Under the pieces are notes generated by a model, which was not told the origin of the DNA, did no database searches, and was given only the letters and a program-made list of their open reading frames with translations. Of a stretch of DNA of 33,125 nucleotides, positions 29,866-33,125 are shown in pieces. Numbering within the stretch: the stretch's first letter is position 1; every line of letters begins with the position of its first letter. The translations under genes were made by a program, and so were the position numbers. Source of the DNA: Dyella marensis (GTDB taxonomy: Bacteria; Pseudomonadota; Gammaproteobacteria; Xanthomonadales; Rhodanobacteraceae); the NCBI RefSeq assembly GCF_900112865.1, contig NZ_FONH01000032.1, positions 1-33,125 on the forward strand, in the 5' to 3' direction.

Positions 29866-29976
29866 CCCCTCTCCCGTCGGGAGAGGGGTTGGGGTGAGGG
29901 TACGGGCGGAGTGGGGCGTTGCACTCCGGCCGGACCCTCATCCGGCTGCCGCCACCTTCTCCCGGAGGGAGAAGGG
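29866..29976. repeat. Family A bipartite palindromic repeat, complete copy
   Basis: The end hairpins are CCCCTCTCCC-GTC-GGGAGAGGGG (29866-29888) and CCTTCTCCC-GGA-GGGAGAAGG (29955-29975). Between them GAGGGTACGGGCGGAGTG loosely pairs with CACTCCGGCCGGACCCTC. It begins 3 bp after the SDR stop codon, so its first hairpin may act as the 3' end of the upstream transcript. This is the cleanest single copy in the window. Confidence 0.9.
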
Positions 29977-30076
29977 TCCAAGGTTGGGGACTGAGCGTCC
30001 TTCAAACCGCTGCGCCATGCCACGCCATCGCCCCAAACCCCCGCCCGCATTCATATGCGCGCCGGGAAGCAGGCCC

Positions 30077-30082
30077 TATGAT
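30077..30082 (+). promoter_or_regulatory. Probable -10 element of mrcB
   Basis: TATGAT is a five-of-six match to TATAAT. Transcription would start near 30089, downstream of an ATG at 30017 and upstream of the TTG at 30113. No -35 with ideal spacing is seen (TTCATA at 30050 is 21 bp away). Confidence 0.5.
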
Positions 30083-30112
30083 CGACCCCTTATCGTTCAG
30101 GATTCCCCCACG

Positions 30113-32440
30113 TTGGCCTTTCTGACCCGACTCCGCTCGCTCGCAAGCGCTATCTGGCCCTGGGTGCGCATTCCCTTCTGGATCGGCCTGGGCCTGTTCT
30201 TCGGCTTCGTGCTCCCCTACACGCTGGTGCTGAACAAACGCGTGCAGGATCGCTTCAACGACCTGGTCTTCGCCGTCCCCACCCGCGTCTACGCCCGTCC
30301 GCTGCCGCTCGAAGCCGGCGCGCCGATGACGCCGGGCGCGCTGGAGCTGGAGCTGACCTTCGCCGGCTACGGCAATGACGGCCACGGCCAGGTCGCCGGC
30401 ACCTGGGCCAAGGACGGTTCCAGTTATGTGATTTCCTCGCGCGGCTATGCCGGTCCGGACGGCGGCGAGCTGCCGCACCGCATCCGCGTGACGCTGGGCA
30501 AGAACGCGGTGGCGTCGGTGAAGGACGCCGCCAGCGGCAAGGCGCTGGACCTGGCGCACCTGGATCCGGCGCGCATCGCCACGGTGTATGGCTCGCAGCA
30601 GGAAGAGCGTCGCATCGTGCGCCTGGCCGACGTGCCGCCGATGCTGATCGCCGGCCTGCAGGCGGTCGAGGACCGCGACTTCAAGCACCACATCGGCATC
30701 GACTTCAGCGCCATCCTGCGCGCCAGCTTCGCCAACCTGCGCGCCGGCCACACCGTGCAGGGCGGCTCGACACTGACCCAGCAGCTGGTGCGCAACCTGT
30801 TCCTGGACCGCGATCAGAACATCACGCGCAAATTCAACGAAGCGCTGATGTCGATCCTGATCGAAGCGCACTACGACAAGGGCCGCATCCTGGAGGCGTA
30901 CGTCAACCAGGTGTTCCTCGGCCAGCAGGGCGGGCAGGCGGTGCACGGCTTCGCCGCGGCTTCGGAGTTCTATTTCGGCCGGCGCATGGAAGACCTGCGT
31001 CCGCAGGAAATGGCCCTGCTGATCGGCATGGTGAAGGGCCCCAGCTTCTACGATCCGCGCCGCTATCCCGAGCGCGCGCTGTCGCGCCGCAACCTGGTGC
31101 TGGAGCAGTTCGCCGGCACCGGCCTGCTCACGCCGGAGCAGGCCAAGGCGGCCGAAGCCACGCCGCTGGGCATCGTCAGCAACGGCCAGCTGCCGCATAA
31201 CCGCTTCCCGGCCTTCATGCAGCTGGTGCGCGCGCAGATCACCAACGACTTCGACGATGCCACGCTCAGCGCCGGCAACTTAAGCATCTTCACCACGCTC
31301 GATCCGGCCGCGCAGTTGTATGCCGAGCAGGGCATCGCCACCGCGATGGGCGGCCTGGGCAAGCGTGGCGAGGCGGCGCAGGCCGCGGCGGTGGTCACCG
31401 AGGCGCAGACCGGCAGCGTGCTGGCCATCGTCGGCAGCAAGGATCCGGGCGACCAGGGCTTCAATCGCGCGATCGATGCGCGCCGCTCGATCGGCTCGCT
31501 GATCAAGCCGCTGGTGTACCTGGTGGCGCTGGCGCAGCCGGAACGCTGGAACCTCGGCTCGCCGGTCGAAGACACCCCGATCAGCATGCGCCAGCCCGAC
31601 GGCACGCAGTGGACGCCGAAGAACGACGAAGGCGACGTGCACGGCTCGGTGCCGATGGTCGACGCGCTGGTGCATTCGTGGAACCTGGCGACGATCCACC
31701 TGGGCCTGGAAGTGGGCCTGCCGCGGATCAAGTCGTTCCTGGAATCGTTCGGCCTGGAAGACGTCAATCCCAGCCCTTCGCTGCTGCTCGGCGCGCAGGG
31801 TATTCCGCCGCTGCAGGTGGCGCAGCTGTACCAGTACATCGCCGCGGACGGCCATGCGCTGCCGCTGGTCGCGGTGCGCGGCGTGGTCGACGCCGACGGC
31901 AAGACGGTCAAGCGCTACGAGGTGAAGACCGGCAAGGGCGAATACCAGCTGGCCGTGCGCCAGGTGACCTGGGCCATGCAGCAGGTGGTGCGTTCGGGCA
32001 CCGCGGCGGCGATCGGCAAGACCCTGCCCAGCCTCAATGCCGCCGGCAAGACCGGCACCAGCAACGAGATGCGCGACAGCTGGTTCGCCGGTTTCACCGG
32101 CGATCACCTGGCGGTGTTCTGGATGGGCCGCGACGACAACAAGCCGAGCGGCCTTTACGGCGCCACCGGCAGCCTGCGCGCGTGGCAGGAGCTGTTCCGC
32201 AAGCTGCCGTCGAAGCCGTTGTCCGCCGCTCCTGGCGAAGGCCTGGAGATGGCCTGGATCAATCCGACCGACGGCAAGCGCACCGATCCGTCCTGCGAGG
32301 GCGCGCGGCAGATCCCGGTGGTTGCGGGTACCCTTGCGCAGGATTCCGAAGGCTGCTTCTGGCAGCGTGTCCAGAACTGGTTCGGCGGCGACGACAATAA
32401 GTCGCCGGCGCCGGCCTCCACCGCTCCCATCCGAGATTGA
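30113..32440 (+). CDS. mrcB: Bifunctional penicillin-binding protein 1B (glycosyltransferase/transpeptidase)
   Basis: From the TTG at 30113 the product has 775 residues: a short cytoplasmic tail, TM helix (about 19-40), UB2H domain (about 58-150), GT51 glycosyltransferase with EDRDF (catalytic E186), GGSTLTQQL (217-225), RKFNEALM and KGRILEAYVNQ, and a transpeptidase with SLIK (nucleophile S462), SWN (522-524) and KTGT (646-649). It polymerises lipid II and cross-links peptidoglycan. The UB2H domain identifies the PBP1B class, which needs an outer-membrane lipoprotein activator; a candidate is encoded 2 bp downstream. Start choice: an ATG at 30017 would add 32 residues of unusual composition and lies upstream of the TATGAT box, while AGGA (30099-30102) precedes the TTG by 10 nt. 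The upstream frame to 29894 is repeat DNA. The start is uncertain; the identity is not. Confidence 0.95.
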   Translation: MAFLTRLRSLASAIWPWVRIPFWIGLGLFFGFVLPYTLVLNKRVQDRFNDLVFAVPTRVYARPLPLEAGAPMTPGALELELTFAGYGNDGHGQVAGTWAKDGSSYVISSRGYAGPDGGELPHRIRVTLGKNAVASVKDAASGKALDLAHLDPARIATVYGSQQEERRIVRLADVPPMLIAGLQAVEDRDFKHHIGIDFSAILRASFANLRAGHTVQGGSTLTQQLVRNLFLDRDQNITRKFNEALMSILIEAHYDKGRILEAYVNQVFLGQQGGQAVHGFAAASEFYFGRRMEDLRPQEMALLIGMVKGPSFYDPRRYPERALSRRNLVLEQFAGTGLLTPEQAKAAEATPLGIVSNGQLPHNRFPAFMQLVRAQITNDFDDATLSAGNLSIFTTLDPAAQLYAEQGIATAMGGLGKRGEAAQAAAVVTEAQTGSVLAIVGSKDPGDQGFNRAIDARRSIGSLIKPLVYLVALAQPERWNLGSPVEDTPISMRQPDGTQWTPKNDEGDVHGSVPMVDALVHSWNLATIHLGLEVGLPRIKSFLESFGLEDVNPSPSLLLGAQGIPPLQVAQLYQYIAADGHALPLVAVRGVVDADGKTVKRYEVKTGKGEYQLAVRQVTWAMQQVVRSGTAAAIGKTLPSLNAAGKTGTSNEMRDSWFAGFTGDHLAVFWMGRDDNKPSGLYGATGSLRAWQELFRKLPSKPLSAAPGEGLEMAWINPTDGKRTDPSCEGARQIPVVAGTLAQDSEGCFWQRVQNWFGGDDNKSPAPASTAPIRD

Positions 32441-32442
32441 TC

Positions 32443-32967
32443 ATGTCGTACCGCCGTCTGCTCCTCGCTTCCACCGTGCTGGCCACGCTTGCGCTGGCCG
32501 CGTGCAACCAACCCAGCGCGCCGTCGCAGGCCACCCGTCCGACGCGCTCGGACGGGGACATCCTGGCTTCGATCCAGGCGGCCGGGGACAAGGAGAAGTC
32601 GGTGATCGACGTGCATCCGCTGCGCGATCCGGGCGTAGCGTCGCTGCAGGACGCGGCGCAGGCGGATGTGCGCACGGGGCAGTTCGATGCGGCGGCAGCG
32701 AAGCTGGATTCGGCGATCAAGCTGAGTCCGAATTCGCCGGATCTGTTGCAGGATCGCGCGGAGCTGGCGATTCGCCTGAAGGATTATTCGGCGGCCGAAC
32801 AGCTCGCGCGCAAGTCATGGGAGATCGGGCCGCGGCTGGGACCGCTGTGCGCGCGCAACTGGCAGACGATCCAGGAGTTGCGCGATCGTGCCGGCGATCA
32901 GGCGGCTGCCGCGACTGCCGGCAAGTGGGTCAAGCAGTGCCACGTGGAAGGCGTGCCGCGCTATTGA
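32443..32967 (+). CDS. lpoP: LpoP-like TPR lipoprotein, probable activator of PBP1B
   Basis: The 174-residue protein has a lipoprotein signal with lipobox LAAC (18-21) and Asn at +2 and Gln at +3, which favour outer-membrane sorting. A low-complexity linker (NQPSAPSQATRPTRS) is followed by TPR-like helices (DAAQADVRTGQFDAAAAKLD and neighbours). Two cysteines near the end, C136 and C166, could form a disulfide in the periplasm. The ATG lies 2 bp after the mrcB stop with GAGA before it, so the genes are translationally linked. In Pseudomonas aeruginosa, LpoP is a TPR lipoprotein encoded next to the PBP1b gene and required for PBP1b function, as LpoB is in E. coli. Position, size, lipobox and TPR all agree with LpoP; the symbol is inferred from this, not from a search. 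Confidence 0.82.
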   Translation: MSYRRLLLASTVLATLALAACNQPSAPSQATRPTRSDGDILASIQAAGDKEKSVIDVHPLRDPGVASLQDAAQADVRTGQFDAAAAKLDSAIKLSPNSPDLLQDRAELAIRLKDYSAAEQLARKSWEIGPRLGPLCARNWQTIQELRDRAGDQAAAATAGKWVKQCHVEGVPRY

Positions 32968-32976
32968 GCGCCTGTC

Positions 32977-33125
32977 GTAGGTTGGGGTGAGCCGCAGGCG
33001 AACCCCAACGGACCTTTCCAGGTGGCGCGATGTTGGGGTTACGGGCTGCATCGGCAGCCCGCCCTTCGGGCCATCCGCTACGCGGATGTTCGCTACGGCA
33101 TCCTGCCTTCGCAGTCGCCTGCGGC
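32977..33125. repeat. Family B palindromic repeat, long composite form, running off the window
   Basis: It begins GTAGGTTGGGGTGAGCCGCA 10 bp after the lpoP stop. The hairpins GGGCTGC-ATCG-GCAGCCC, GCCCTTCGGGC and ATCCGC-TA-CGCGGAT follow. The segment 33029-33125 matches 6142-6238 at 91 of 97 positions. The closing arm (CCCACCCCAACCT at the other copy) would lie beyond the window edge. It may act as the 3' end of the mrcB-lpoP transcript. Confidence 0.85.

Overview
The window is high-GC, densely coding chromosomal DNA. Gene content suggests a gammaproteobacterium of the Lysobacterales (Xanthomonadaceae or Rhodanobacteraceae, in the range of Dyella, Luteibacter or Rhodanobacter). The clues are a monofunctional EXDD-type RelA, a PBP1B with a UB2H domain followed by a TPR lipoprotein, TamA/TamB, a GH17-GT2 fusion of the Pseudomonas NdvB kind, M13 and GH92 exoenzymes, and many copies of two palindromic intergenic repeat families. 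The genus is an inference; no rRNA or tRNA gene is present to test it.

Layout. 1-62 is the start of a universal stress protein gene (minus). 468-2522 is a secreted M13 zinc metallopeptidase (minus), divergent from 2663-4378, a NemR-type redox-sensing repressor plus an NADPH-dependent medium-chain reductase; each of these two plus-strand genes has its own TAGAC-N5-GTCTA operator. 4684-6039 is a secreted serine hydrolase and 6262-9597 a large GH92 alpha-mannosidase (both minus). A 400-bp repeat array then leads to a DHA2-type drug efflux transporter (10257-11720, plus). 11870-17397 is the tamA-tamB operon (minus), 17539-20142 the GH17-GT2 beta-glucan synthase (minus) and 20406-20873 dps (minus). 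From 21007 onward everything is on the plus strand: hrpA, relA, a membrane-anchored TPR-like protein of unknown function, an atypical SDR, mrcB (PBP1B) and an LpoP-like activator lipoprotein.

Themes. Much of the window serves the envelope: outer-membrane assembly (TamAB), peptidoglycan synthesis (PBP1B with its likely activator), periplasmic beta-glucan, and exported peptidase, mannosidase and serine hydrolase. The rest is stress physiology (UspA, Dps, RelA, HrpA, NemR and its reductase, drug efflux). These are mostly core functions. I see no phage, insertion sequence, CRISPR or defence locus, and no convincing new multi-gene system.

The less ordinary material is in the non-coding and repeat layer. 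Family A is a bipartite palindrome with CCCTCTCCC / GGGAGAGGG end hairpins; family B is built on GTAGGTTGGGGTGAGC / ACCCCAACCTAC. Together they fill nearly every larger gap, often right after stop codons. A family A half-element also sits in frame inside hrpA, beside a run of eight G. The paired NemR operators, the mrcB-lpoP pair, a duplicated dps start region and a pair of mutually exclusive hairpins upstream of the GH92 gene are the other points worth checking.
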